Source of the DNA: Luscinia megarhynchos
Taxonomy: Eukaryota; Chordata; Aves; Passeriformes; Turdidae
Assembly: GCA_034336665.1 (NCBI GenBank)
Contig: CM067570.1
Span: forward strand, 22,773,002-22,837,001
Length of the DNA stretch: 64,000 nt
Direction of reading: 5' to 3'
How positions within the stretch are numbered: the stretch's first letter is position 1; each line of letters begins with the position of its first letter. Shown one piece after another: positions 1 through 12,428 of the stretch. The position numbers were made by a program, and so were the translations under genes. A model generated the notes under the pieces. It was given only the letters and a program-made list of their open reading frames with translations. It made no database searches and was not told where the DNA came from.

Positions 1-1334
1 GGGATTTATCTTTACAAAGGAATTATGTTGACACTTAACTGGCAGTTTATAGGATGATATTTTCTACTATACTGTTCTTATTGAGGTACCTGTTCATTTG
101 CCTGGTAAAAAATCCCCTTTCATTCTCCACAGAATGGGTTTTAAAAACTTGCATCATATCTCCCATCTTTTAGTCCTCAGGTACAAAGGTAGTTTTAGAT
201 GAGCTGTTACACCTTATAATCAGAAATTCAAGAATTTCACCCTTGAATTCTCTTATTCTTGCTACCAGAAACTCTCCCTGCCCTGCTGTATATCATGGTA
301 CCACAAATTCTTTCTCTTGGGAAAGGAAACAGACTACAAAGAGACATGAAATTAGGCAGAGGAAGAAGAGAAAAAATAAATGCGTTGGGAGAAGTCGTTT
401 GGTGAAACTGAAGTACTGGTTATTTTGAAAGATCTCTTTATACACAGCAGACTCTAAAAACACCAATTTGTGAGCCACAGAAATAAACTGCAATGATTCT
501 GAGGGGAGGTAAGTGCTGTCTTTGCATAGCAGAAGCATAATTTAAACCTGAGTAAGGTTTAAAATTGTGGCTGGCAATGTATGTCCTGTTACCTCTTATC
601 AAGATGTAACTCTTGGGTCAAATATAGAGTTAACTGTTAAACAAGCTTTAGTAAACATAATATTGGTTGTGGGGATAAGAGATGTAACTAAGTATCACTT
701 AACCAGCAGGCATAATCAGCTTCTGAAAAACACAGAGAGTGGCCTTAAGCACACTGTGCTGGTCTACTCTGATAAAGAAAAGTTTTAAACCATAAGTAAA
801 ACAAACTGATAATATAATCCAGTATTTCCCTCCAGAAAAAAAACAACACTGGCATGTATAAATTACAGTGCAACATCTAAATTAAGTTCTGTAACTCCTC
901 ATGTGTTTGTGCTCTGGTTGCTATGAAAGCCAAGCACACTGCCACTGTGGAGAATAATCACACACTGAAGCTTATAATAAATTCTGCCAGATACACACAG
1001 CCCCCTACCATAACTATACATATTACAATGACTAAAAGAGTGACAGAAGTGAATACACACACTCAGCAAAGCACATATTTAAAATGCCCAGCACAAAATC
1101 AGAAACAATAACATTGTGATGTAATGCTTGGCATGCTTGGCCAACACAAACCAGCAAAATCTGCTCTCTCCACATTTGTGCTGCTTTTGCTCCAACAGGG
1201 AACATATTTTTCATTTGACTAATTCTAAGCATAATTTAGTGCTCAAGTCATTGCAATTCTATTATACATCTCATTATTTTATTATGCTTATTTTGCATCA
1301 CCAGGAACACTTGTGTCAGTTCTACTGATGGAGC

Positions 1335-1648
1335 TCCACCAGAAAGGAGTTTGTAGCAAGGTGAGTGTCACTATCTTTTCCCAGGTAACAAGTGAGAGGA
1401 CAAGAGGAAAGTTGTACCAGGGGAGGCATAGATTGGATATAAGGAGAAATGTATTACTGAAAGGATTATCAAGCATTGTAGCATTGCCCAGGGAAGTGGT
1501 GGAGTCTCCATCCCTGGAGATATTAAGAAGAGGTGTACATGAGGCATTGAGGGATATGGTTCAGTTGTAAACCTGGCAGTGCTGCATTAACAGCTGAACA
1601 CAAGGATCTTAAGGGTCTTTTCCAACATAAATCACTCTGTGATGTGAA
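1335..1648 (+). repeat. CR1 LINE 3' fragment (5'-truncated)
   Basis: The stretch follows the 3' part of avian CR1 in order: 'gtaacaagtgagaggacaagagg', 'ccaggggaggcatagattggatataagga', 'cccagggaagtggtggagtctccatccctggagatatt', and the tail 'ggatcttaagggtcttttccaacataaatcactctgtgatgtga'. CR1 is a non-LTR retrotransposon that moves by target-primed reverse transcription and is usually 5'-truncated, as here (about 310 bases). An 85-codon open frame at 1313-1570 lies inside this tail and is not a gene. Substitutions and a degenerate terminal ATTCTGTGAT repeat show an old copy. Confidence 0.92.
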
Positions 1649-3709
1649 CAACTTTCTTTTTTTGCAGGAAAGCCATCAATATTCCCCGTGCATCAGCTCT
1701 CCTTGAGTAGCACAGAGTGTCTCCAGAGATGTATTCCTGTAGAGTGAGCCTGCAGCTTTCTAAAAGCTACCTCCCTACACCTCTGTCCCTATGCTCTTCA
1801 CAACATTCTTGGGGTTCTTAAAAAACAAGCAGGTGTAAATGGCCAATAAGCAAACCAGGGGTGACTCAGATTCTCAGCAGATTTGGAGACTTGTGTAAAT
1901 ACTTAATCAAACAAAAAGAATAATTAAATTACAACATTATAGAGATTTTTTTTAAACTGTCATCCTTCCCGTCTGAGGGTTGCTTTACTCACTCTTTTTC
2001 TAAGGAGCCTCTTTCAATGTACTTACACATAGCACATTTACACAGAGCATAAAATCTGGATCTCAGGGAAACCATAATCAGGTTTCAGAAAGTCCATGAT
2101 TTTACTTTTTTTAAAAAATGCTGAGTATTTTACCAAGTGCAGAAAACCATAAGCATCCACTAAGAAAGAATTCAGACCACAGGGACTAGCATCTCCCTTC
2201 CCTTACACATGATTCCTAAAATACAACAGTAACATTGTACTCTGAAGACAAATCCCTCTGAATGTGACTTCTCACTGTGTTTGTCTGTCCCCTCAATTTG
2301 GCAACAAGCTCCAACCTCCCTGAGGAAAACAGTGGATGTGAAAGCTGTGACCTCCACACTCTACTACTAGTCAGTGTAATCAGCCAGGAAGTCTCTTAAA
2401 ACAAACCAAAAATCTTGCTGTAACTCACTTGTTAATGTTAGATACTACAGCTATCCATGAAGAGTTGCTGAATTAAGAGTGAGTACTGAAAAATAAAAAA
2501 GGTCAGAGACACCTTTGGCATTTAAACTTCTACTTCATTTTTAGTACAAGACAACTAAAAGGACACCCAGAGCTGGCAACCACCTTTTACATCTTAAAAG
2601 AAATACTAGAATTACTAATAAATTCAGCTTCCTCATTTTCCTTTTAGATTAAGGTTCAACTAATTTTGCTTTTGCAAATTCCACATTATTTCTGTTAACA
2701 GAGTTGCAGGGCTATATCCCTGCACTTCAGAGACTGATTTTCCATCTCCAGCTCCTAGCAGCTAAATTTCCTTCATTACATTTTTATATCCAGTCCTATG
2801 GTATAATGCAGAGCCTCTGGGTGTGCTACCTCCTTGCATGGTCCCCCTCTAAAGCAAAGTTTGCATGGAAAAATTAAAAATATGCCGATTCTCTTTGTGT
2901 GCCTGTATCCATAGTCACACAGAATACTGAAAGTGATGTCTGAAGTGATTTACAGATTTGGGTTAGGCCAGAGGAAACCATTACATCCGATTTCCCCAAA
3001 AATTTATGACATAATTTCATTCACTGAAAAGTTCAGCCCTTCCTATTACAAAGTCCAATAACTTGTGGTCAACCAGAGACTAAATATTAGGGGAAAAAAC
3101 ACATCTCAACAGTTTGGTTTAAAAGTTTCCAAACAACTTAATTTACACCACTGTGGAAGCAGTACTTTCTGAGTTATTATAAGCCACTCAATCTAGTTGT
3201 GCTTCTCTATTAAAGGTCACTCAAATCTAGAATACCTTCTGAATAGTGATTGCACACATGCAATCATGTCAGCTCTTAACCTTCTCTTTGATAAACTCCT
3301 TAAGCTGCTCACAATAAAAACCTCAATTCATTTGGTAGCTTTTCTGCAACTCCTTCTCAGATTTTCAATATGCCCTTGAAGCCCAGGTACTAAAAGTTAG
3401 AACACATGCTCAAATATACTTTCTCTTTAAGTACCTAATTACATCCCTTCTGTTTTAACAAGAAATCTGGTTTCTGTTCCTTCTAAGGCTTAGTCTCAAG
3501 CAAGTATATAAATACATGAAAGGATTGAGTTTGTTATGAGAGCACCAGAAATAGATTTAACCTTTATGGTAAAATTGTCAAATTTTCTGCTCCAGACAAG
3601 ACAGGAGACTTTTGTGGGTGAAATTAAGAAGCAAAGCTACTGAGAATGTTTTAGGCTAAAAGAGAATTCCCCACCAAACAAATGGAGAATCAGTAAAAAA
3701 GCAAGTGGG

Positions 3710-3731
3710 TTTTTTTTGTTTTTTTTTTTTT
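3710..3731. repeat. T-rich low-complexity tract
   Basis: Two T runs separated by a single G, directly after 'gcaagtggg'. No adjoining retroelement tail was recognised, so it is scored only as simple sequence. Confidence 0.85.
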
Positions 3732-3984
3732 CGGTGGCTCAGTGCTTCTTTTTTATATGAAATTGAACCAGCTTTAAGTATTGGGCAGCTTCTCTTTTAA
3801 TCCATCCACATTACTACTCTACCATTCTGCAATATTTTGTATCTGTAAAATGAACTGATGGGACCATGACAGTCCAAACCTGAGAAAAAGAGTGAAATCC
3901 AAATCCAATGGTTAAGCTAATGGTCAAGGAGTAAGACAGTTTTCTTTCCCTCTGTGACTACTATGCTGGCTCATAGGTTTAACT

Positions 3985-4131
3985 GTATATGAGCAGTTTC
4001 ATCTGAGCCTTGTATTACTAATTTTTAAAATGGGGATAAAAATATTTGCAACCCCATAAAAAAAGCTGAAGGTCTAAATAACATGTTAAAATCATCTGAT
4101 AGAAGGTGTTCTATAAGTGCTATTTATTATT
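3985..4131 (+). repeat. Possible MIR/L2-type SINE relic
   Basis: The string 'tttttaaaatggggataaaaatatttg' resembles the MIR segment 'tctgtaaaatggggataataata'. About 60 bases later 'catgttaaaatcatctgatagaaggtgttctataagtgctatttattatt' resembles the MIR 3' end ('catgtaaagcgcttagaacagtgcctggcacatagtaagcgctcaataaatgtt...attatt'), in the right order and spacing. Such relics are ancient and shared among amniotes. Similarity is by eye only. Confidence 0.45.
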
Positions 4132-7100
4132 AAAGCTGCTGTTTTTCAGAGCACTCAGCTGTGTCCAGCTAATCAAAAAAACATTACTGTCTTGCCTTCA
4201 GATCCAGCAAAAAATAAAACCATACTGTAGTCTGAGACTTGCTGAAAAGCAAACCAATAAAATACTCTGAGAGCAAGACTATTCCTGTTACAATACCTAT
4301 TACCAACTAGCAGTAAAATAATATAAATAGGTAAAATAATACAAAAAAGTATTTTTCAGCAAAATCCTGCCAAAAGATTTAAGCCTAAGAGTTTGTACTC
4401 AGAAAAGGAGCTTAGATTGCACATGGGGTAAACAAGATTCCTGATCTTTCCTTTCATCTTTGAGATGGTCCTCAGCTATGACCCCTTTCTACTTTAAAGT
4501 CTGCTCTAAGTTTTGATGAGTTTTCCTGCTCCCAGGCTTCTCCAGAACACCAAAACACAAAGATGAATGGTATTGCATTAGGTACACTTGGATTTCCAAG
4601 TGTATTCTAAGAGATTAAGGACAAATTCAGAGCTTTTGATTAATTCTGTGCACAGGAGAGAATAAAGACACAAGAAACCTAGTCTTCTGAAATAAATTAA
4701 TACCATTACTTTTCACATATTGAAAAAAACCACAGCAAACTAATAAGAGGATAAAATTAATGTCTATATAGAGACTTGAGTGTGAAGGTATAAAGTAACT
4801 AAATATAAATGAGAAGCAAATCAGAACCAAGATTGCCTATTTTCACAGCTGTCTTCTGCTTCTCACCATATTTTTCAATTAAAAATTAATAATGGTATTT
4901 CTGATTTAGGTTTGTTCTTCTTGTTTTTGTTTCAGGTTTTTTATCAACAACATACACTACACAAACAAACTTCAAAATGCTTTTGATTAAAGAAACACTT
5001 ATATACAAATCTTTAAAGGATTCTTCTAATTAAGCCTGTTCTGAAACTTAATGTAGTATCAATGTTGGTTTGGGTTTTTTCTTTATGTTTAGTGGGGATG
5101 TTTTTCTTTAAATTTAAGGAAATAAGAAACAAAGCCAGGTAAAAACCTGTCTTGTCTAAAAAAATACATGGGCAAGAAACGAGATCCTCTTTCCCTCATA
5201 GTGACTTGGGGAGGCAGATGAAGTTCACAGTGGAAATGGACAGACTGAACATAGAGAAGAATGGTCTGAAAGGCACAGCTCTTCAAATCAGCCTTGCTCT
5301 GTTACTTGAAATGAGCTGGTTGGTGCTCCAAACATGGATGGTGTTGGTTTCCAGGCTTGCAAAGGAAAGATAAGTTTCACAGAGCAGCTTTAAATTGCCA
5401 CAGAGTACCTTCAGATTGTCATGAAATTGACTGTATTTAGATTAAAAGAATACAAGTACACTCACATTCCGAAGGAATGAGTATGACAAGAATTAAATTT
5501 TACCTACATTTTAATAGTGTATTAACTAATAATCATTGCAGAAATTCTCAGTTTTGCAAGGAACAATGTGACAAGGGCCTAAGGTAGGGCAGGAAAGCTC
5601 ACCATGTACAGCCAGGATACTGCAAAAGCAGCCACTTCATCAGACTTATGGAGAATTACTTTTCTCTAAAGCTGCTCTAGAATTTTGCTTAGAACTTAGG
5701 TTTGTAATTAGGCACTAGCAAAATCTTTGCAAACAGAGTGGTAAAACACACGTTACTTGTCCTAAACTACAATTCTGTGAGTGCTTGCTTAGAGGGGAGA
5801 TGTTTTAATCACAGTCTATCTGCAAAACACCCTTCAGTTACCTAATGCCTAAAATATTTATGATTAACAACCCTCTCCCTTTAAGAAAGCTTTCTTGTTT
5901 CAGAAGCATGCTACTAACTTGAGAAGAAAGCAATTCAATGCAGATAAAGTCTTCTGAGCTTTCCTGTGCTGACTAGTAAAAGAAATAAATGTAGTGAAAT
6001 GTTAGAAACTCCAAGCTTTCTGTTAAGAAAGGTATAAAACACATTGCCAAGGACCAGATTTTCTGGAGGACTCAGCAAATTGTAGGATTTGTACACAGAA
6101 ACTGTATTTCTTTAAAGAATTAGGAGGACCTAATTACTTTTATATGCATTAATGGATGTAAGGCAGCCATTTAGGAACCATTTCTCAAAATCCACATGGT
6201 AGGTGCCAGACACCTGAAAGGGGGTAGGGAAAGGCTGCACCTGGTGACTTCTGTTCCTCATGAGTGCATGTCAGTGCAATTTCTCCTTAGAGACAGGGTT
6301 CCCTATCTGGCTGCTAATCTGGAAATTGAGAAAAGGAAGCTCATCCATCCAATTCCTCTTTGTAAAAATACAAAAGTAATAGGAAAACCTACTAAATAAT
6401 TAATGTTTGAAGAAATTCTCCCTTAAAGCCTGACTGTATTATTTTAATAAACACTTCCTTCTCCTCACAATTACATGTACAATATACTAGAAGAAGCGAG
6501 ATTCCTGACAGGAACTAGGGAACTTGCATCTTCTGTTAAAATACCACAAACTGAAAAATTTCTCAAAAATCAACTGACAACACCCTGCTTTTGGCAGCTT
6601 TTTCTCCTCATATTTCAATGTATGTTACCAGGTGTTTTCTTCAAGCTCAGAGGTTTTTGGAAGTTTCGGGAAAAGACTCAATTATTTTGTGGGAAAAACA
6701 TACCACCTTCAATAAATATTTTTTCAGGGCTTCCACAGGCTGAGAAGAATTTTTCCAAAAGCTCCTACCATAGCTGAAAGAGTTCTCTGCTGCTTTGCCT
6801 CAAAGCTGTAGAAAGATAAAGAGGTATTCCTGGTTGGTAAAAAATGCCTAAGGAAACAAAGAGAAGGGACTACAGAAAATTGAGAAAATGATGACATGGA
6901 GAGCAAAGAGGCTCTGTAGCCAGGTACTTGGACAAGAGACAGCAAAGCTTAGCCACAGAACAGAGGTCTGTGCTGACAGAATCTGGCCTTTATTATGTGG
7001 ACCCTGAATTTCTGCTTTCCTCACCTGTATCTCAGAAAATTCCTATTACTATTTTTTATTCCCTTAATAAATGGCAGTAGGATGACTCCTCACATTGTGA

Positions 7101-7156
7101 ATTGGATGATTCTGGCTATGACTTGAGAAGCATGAACTTTTATATCTGTAACAACT

Positions 7157-7200
7157 AAAAAAAAAAAAAAAAAAAAAAAAGTGAAAATAAAATAAAAGTG
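7157..7200. repeat. A24 homopolymer with A-rich continuation
   Basis: An uninterrupted run of 24 A (7157-7180) is followed by 'gtgaaaataaaataaaagtgaaa'. It is the longest homopolymer in the window. It could be the remnant of a processed-transcript tail, but the upstream 200 bases resemble no gene or element that I recognise. Confidence 0.9.
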
Positions 7201-8551
7201 AAATATGAATATTTTTAAGTTTTCAAAAGAGGAACAGAAGGCAAACCTGAAGTCCTTGTGTGCCTGCATGGCTATAAAGGGTATAAGAGGTTTGTAAGAA
7301 AAACATTACAATTTCTTAATTAAAGAAACCCCAACCAACAAAAATCTTCAAGAAAAATATCTAGCTACCCTGGAAAACACTACTCCTAAGTCAATTGCTT
7401 AAATCTCCTTTCTGTGCGGTTAATGAAGGTAAAGTATGACTCTTAAAAAATTTCACCTCCTCTCTGGAGTAGACAGAGAGGACCAGAAAAGATCACTTCC
7501 CTCGAGCACTCCATGAAAGGGAAAAGGGGAAATCAGAGCACAGGGACAGGGTACTTGGATAAAAAGGATGGTAGATAACAGGTTGGCAACGTCCACTTGG
7601 CTGCGTTTGTAATCTGTTCCTGCCATATACAATCCTGTGTGCAAAGCACTCTCTGGCACGGCAGCAGGGTGCTAAGTGGCTGAATTCAGACCCTGCTAAG
7701 GAAAGAGAAAGCTCCCAAGCCACAGTGTCCTGCCAAAAGGCAGGAGAGGCACTTGGCACAGAGGGGCGAGTGAAGCTGGTGATACGGGTGCCCTATGCTG
7801 TTATCTGCTGAACTCAGCTTCTGCCTTGGTGATTAGTGGGCCCTTCAAATGAGAAAGAGACAGGCAGCAAATAAAAATGTGAGTAATAATTGAAAATGCA
7901 GAAGAGGAAAGGGAAAATTAGTTCCTCCCAGTGTTGTCTTGGGGGTAGGCCAGGGATACTTAGTCCAGGCAGGGCTAATGTTGGAGAAGAGTCAGAAATT
8001 TCTGACTAAGTTACTAGTCAGCTCCTCTTCCCTTCCTGTAGCACATTCCAGCTGGCTCACCTTCACTGGCAGAATGTAAAATATCTCTGGTCCACTTTGC
8101 AAGGGGACTGAGAGAACTCTAATACAAAGAATCAGCATAAAGCTACTTGAAGAGAAATAAGACACTGGAGCAATAACTAGGCTACATTAACCCATGTGTC
8201 CTCTAAAACGTGAAGGGTATGAACTAGCATTTAGAAACCAATCATGGGCTAGTTAGATGCAAAATGTTTCACTAATGTGAAAGCTACAAGAGATGCTCTA
8301 ATCTTTGATTACCCCTGAGGCCATAACAAACTCTGAAAGAAGCATATGAATTGCTGATTATTTTCTATGATGATAGAATCTGAGAAGCTGCTGATAATGT
8401 TTTTGTGCAGACTGACAGGTCCCTGGCTGTACCACTTCAACTAAATTTGAATCATGTAGTGCTGCTCTCATTTCAGGACACGGCAGGATATGCTGGAGTT
8501 TTGAGATTTCTTTTTTTGGGGAGTGCACAACCTTTACCAGGGAGATGAAGA

Positions 8552-8574
8552 CACTGATCATGAAGTGATCAGTG
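8552..8574. other. Perfect 9-bp inverted repeat (hairpin)
   Basis: The arms CACTGATCA and TGATCAGTG surround a 5-base loop (tgaag). It could be a chance palindrome or a paired binding site for a dimeric factor. It lies in plain intron, with no other sign of function. Confidence 0.55.
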
Positions 8575-11299
8575 ATCTTGATCTTGCAAAATAAATCCTG
8601 GCTTTCAGTCACTTTAGCAGGTGTACCATGATGTGGTCACAAAGTATTCTTTCATCATTCAGTACACAAGGTGGATGACAGGGGATAAAGCATCAGGGAG
8701 GTTTAGAGAAAGAATGGTACAGGAGGTAAAGCTGTGTGGTGGAAGCCAGTAAGTGTAAAATTCAAGATTATGTTATAATAAACACACAATGGGGGTGACA
8801 GCAAACTTTGCAAATTAATTTCCATTGCCTATATACTTGACTTACATATATTTAAATGTAATCAATATACAAGCTGTTAACCTGTTAAGGTGTCTTTAGA
8901 GTAATTTTAGCATGCTGAAAAAGAACTCTGCTTAAACAATACCTTCTGGTCCACATCCATCCCAAACTGGAAGTACCTATTTGGAAAGTTCCTCTAATGA
9001 TGTTTCCCAATTTTTTATAAACTAGAACATTTTAAGTAATAATAGTTGATAATTTGATTCAAGCTCTGCATTTCAGACAGAGGGGTATTGAGCAGGACCA
9101 TTTGGAAATTGATGTCAGGACAAACATGATGTCACCTTTGGATCCACTACTGCAGCATTTCATTTCAGTGTGTTTGTCCTTCCCATGCAGCATCTCAGGT
9201 TCAGACTCTGTCAGTCCTATCATGCCTCTGCTGTTCTGACAAAACTACTTGCTGCTGATATGAAAAGACCAGGGAAGACAGCACCTATTCTGCAATACCT
9301 CTTGGCTTGGAATCCTTCATCCTGCCCTTACAAGATCCCCTTCTGGCCAAGCTGTGAAACAGAGTTTTATTCCCTTACTGAGGAATAAGTATATGTATGC
9401 AGTGAGTTAGCACAATCATTCCCCAAATAATTTTCCCCATATAATAAGTCTTAATGAACAAAGACAAATTTAATTGGGGCATGAATTGGCAATAACTATA
9501 CATACATTCACAGCATATTTAAAACTATTAATGATTTAAAGAGAAGCAAAAAGGGAGACAGCTTAAACTAAATTACACAATTCAATCAAGAAAATAAAAT
9601 ATGACTGGGGTAGGCATTTCTTTTACAAAATCAGAGTCTGCTCAGTGCTTCAGCTCAAAGTACCCCTTGTGGAGAGAAGCTAGGGATCAAAACACTTCCA
9701 CAAACAAAATGAGAACACTAATGTTTTATCTGGAGAATCACAGATGTTTTCAGAACTGAAAACTGTGAAAGTTAACTAAATAAGAAAGGGTTTATCCCGG
9801 ATTTTAAATATATTTCCATAAATAAGAGAAGTTCTTTCGGGGAAAAAACTGTAGGGGGTGTTCCTTTGAAGATGTTTGTAGTTAATATAGTTAATAAAAT
9901 AATTTTACCTTGTTTTTCTGCCTTGGTAGTTACTGTTAAGCTCTCCTTCTTTTTGAAGGCCATCGATGTTAAGTCAGGAACCAAAAAAACCTGGCAAGGT
10001 TTAGAAAGATTTTTCTGTCTCTGACAGCCATTGAAAATGCAGGTGGATCCAAAGAAGTTTTCTCTCAGACCATTTCTTTTGCCACCTTTAGTGAACACAT
10101 GCAAGCACAATCAGCACCCCAGAAGGGTCCCCTCTGTCTCTTGGAAGACAGAGAGATGAAGAGAGGACACTGGAGATTTCCCTGTCTGCAGTCCTTGACA
10201 AGTCTTTGAATGAAGTGCATAGATTTCCTGACTGATCCGTAAAGCAAACAATGGCTTTTTGTTTGGATCTTCTAATGTTCACTTCCCACATAAGATATAA
10301 GATTGTGGCTCTTTGGGTGATGCATATGTTATGGATCAACTGGATTTAGCTTCGATAACTCAAAATCATCTTCTGGAAAATTGTTTTAAGTGCTTTTACA
10401 TACTATTGCCACCACTTTGGAATGAAAAAGAATAAAAACATACTACACATACAAAAATCTAGAAATGTACATTTCCAAAGGTTGTGCTAAGTTAGAAATA
10501 AAGGAAGGGCATGACAGCTAGCATTCATTGTGCATGTGAGTAGATAATCATGAATGATTTAGTTTTCTAGTGAGCTTTGAAGTCCATTGTGAAAGACTCT
10601 TAAGGAAAATCAATACCTGCAAGATAAATGGCAAAGTCTGCAAATTAGAAATAGAGGAGTACTGAACCACTGTTTCTTAAAATAAAGAATTTAAACATGC
10701 AACATCTGTGGTGTAAAGCAGCATAATTTTATAAAATTATCAAGAATTCCAAGAGAGGAAGAAGACACCAAGTTGACAATGTTTGCCAATTACTCCAGGT
10801 CTAATTTTTAATTAAAACTACAGAAGTTTGGAGAGGAATGACAATTGTGAAGGATAAACATGCCAGGAATTAGACAAATGAAAGGTAACCCAGATAAATA
10901 TAAACTAGGCAAAACCAGTGTAAATACACAAATTAATCTGTCTCTAGAGGCTACTGCGACTCTGATATTTAGTAATGCCACCAGTAAGCAAATAATGGTT
11001 GATTAGCTCTAAAACTACATCTCTAGAGAAAAGTTTCTGAGTCATAACGAACAGTTCTGTAAAAAAGCTCACCGAGACAACCTGTGCAACTGGAAAGCAA
11101 ACAAATCAGTAACAAACAAAATTCTTGAGAGTATTAGGAAGAGGATGGAAAATGAACATGAATTGCATCACGCCTAGATATGGTAATGACACGCTGCTTC
11201 CTTAAAAAGGCATTGAGGTTTGAGCCTGCTCTTTTAATGTACCTGTTTTTTTTTTCCTAATGTTTTATATCTTAGTGCAAGTGCACATCCCTGCATCTC

Positions 11300-11655
11300 C
11301 CCGATAGATGCACACTTCTCACGTTCGTGTTCAGCAATGAGTTAGCAATAATTGCTACTGTTCATAGGTTGTGCTGTGGCAGCAGCTGGCTCGTGTGTCC
11401 CCCCCACCACCGCGCATCACTGCGCGCTGCAGCACAAGGCCTGCAGCAGGGTGTGCTGCACGGCATGGGGAGACAATGCTGCTGCTCTAATGTCAGACAG
11501 GCAGCTCGTTTGTGAGAGGAAACACTTGGCAGTGGTCCAGCTGGTGGCTGCGGGGTGCTGGTGGCACTGCCCCCCTCCCGCCCCCGCAGCCACAGTGACG
11601 CGCCGCAGTTCAGGCGCCGGTCACCTGCAAACACACCGTGCCCGCTGACTGGGCA
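11300..11655. promoter_or_regulatory. CpG-dense GC-rich patch in the intron, possible regulatory element
   Basis: Within about 350 bases I hand-count roughly 20 CpG dinucleotides (for example in caccgcgcatc, tgcgcgctgc, gacgcgccgcag, caggcgccggtc) and a GC content near 60%, in an intron that is otherwise AT-rich and CpG-poor. By this count the observed/expected CpG ratio is about 0.6, around the usual CpG-island threshold. It starts some 0.8 kb past the exon's donor in the direction of transcription. There is no TATA box that I can defend. Open frames of 98 (plus) and 126 (minus) codons here are a consequence of the high GC. Promoter, enhancer or simple GC-biased patch cannot be told apart by reading. 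Confidence 0.4.
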
Positions 11656-12422
11656 CCAATGGCTCACAACAGCTTCCCTCCTGCTGCCAGGAGCTTCAAC
11701 ATTTAACCTAAAGTGTGATGGCAAACAGCATTTTGATAACACTCATGGTCTTTTTATGAGCTGATAAGGAAGTGAGAAGTACAGAAGAGTGTATTTTTTA
11801 ATTGCTGCTCCGATAAACATGAAGAACCACAGAAGTATTATTTTACCAATATATTTTTTGTTTAAAAAAAAACAAACCAAAGATGCTTTACCATAAAGCA
11901 AAAATAACAGGTTCATATCTTTCACGTTGGCTGGCTGTGCAGTTTTACACTTTAATGTTGAAATTACACAGAATTAACAACATCCTTCAGTTACTTTCCT
12001 GGCTGTATTAAACTTAGCTTAATTCACAGCAGTGTAGGACCTAGGTCTTACCTGTCACACCTGTCTTTCCATGAGCTTTTATTGTTTCCTCTTTTTACAG
12101 CACATAAAAATAGACGTGTCCAGACAAATGCTCCAAATCATTCTATCACTTCTCAAATCTTTAACATAGCATAGGATTATTTTTTCCAATGTGCAAACAC
12201 CATCTCAGGACACCAAGTTAAAAACCAATCAGCCCCCTTCACAGTGAGAAGGCTGGACACCACTCCAAGCCTTTCACACAGGGGAAAAGCAACAAACCAT
12301 GGCACAGAAACAAAGGGCTCCCTAGAACTGTGTAAGCAATGTACTGTTTTAAGGCAGTGCAGTACTGAACACTAGAACCAGATTGGAAAGCATACACTGA
12401 AACTAAATGTGGAAACACCTTT

Positions 12423-12428
12423 ACTTAC
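12423..12428 (-). other. ZNF385B: 5' splice site (donor) of the ZNF385B exon
   Basis: On the minus strand the exon ends ...AACACA and is followed at once by GTAAGT, a perfect match to the intronic part of the U2-type donor consensus. The last exonic bases (ACA) are less ideal than CAG, but the six intronic bases compensate. The position coincides with the end of recognisable ZNF385B homology (PNFNT), which fixes the boundary. Confidence 0.9.

Larger units (their letters stand above)
1..12428 (-). other. ZNF385B: Intron of ZNF385B downstream of the recognised exon (partial)
   Basis: Non-coding, AT-rich sequence. In the direction of transcription it begins after the donor at 12428 and runs off the left edge of the window, so this intron is at least 12.4 kb. 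I searched by eye for the expected next exon (MDPVQKAVINHTFGV and the following CNVCQLRF zinc finger) and did not find it. The stretch holds a CR1 tail near 1.3-1.65 kb, a MIR-like relic near 4.0-4.1 kb, a 24-base A tract at 7.16 kb, a small hairpin near 8.55 kb and a CpG-dense patch near 11.3-11.65 kb. Between these I see no gene; the open frames present are short and resemble no known protein. Confidence 0.75.

Noticed and set aside
1313..1570. 85-codon plus-strand open frame
   Set aside because: It lies within the CR1 3' tail; the nucleotide match to CR1 consensus explains it fully.
7157..7200. A24 tract as the tail of a processed pseudogene
   Set aside because: The 300 bases upstream show no recognisable coding relic, and no target-site duplication could be matched by eye.
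11362..11742. 126-codon minus-strand frame in the CpG-dense patch as an exon
   Set aside because: High GC makes long frames likely. The translation is Cys/Pro/Arg-rich with no family match. A CAG|GTGACC donor-like site exists near 11628, but nothing else supports an exon.
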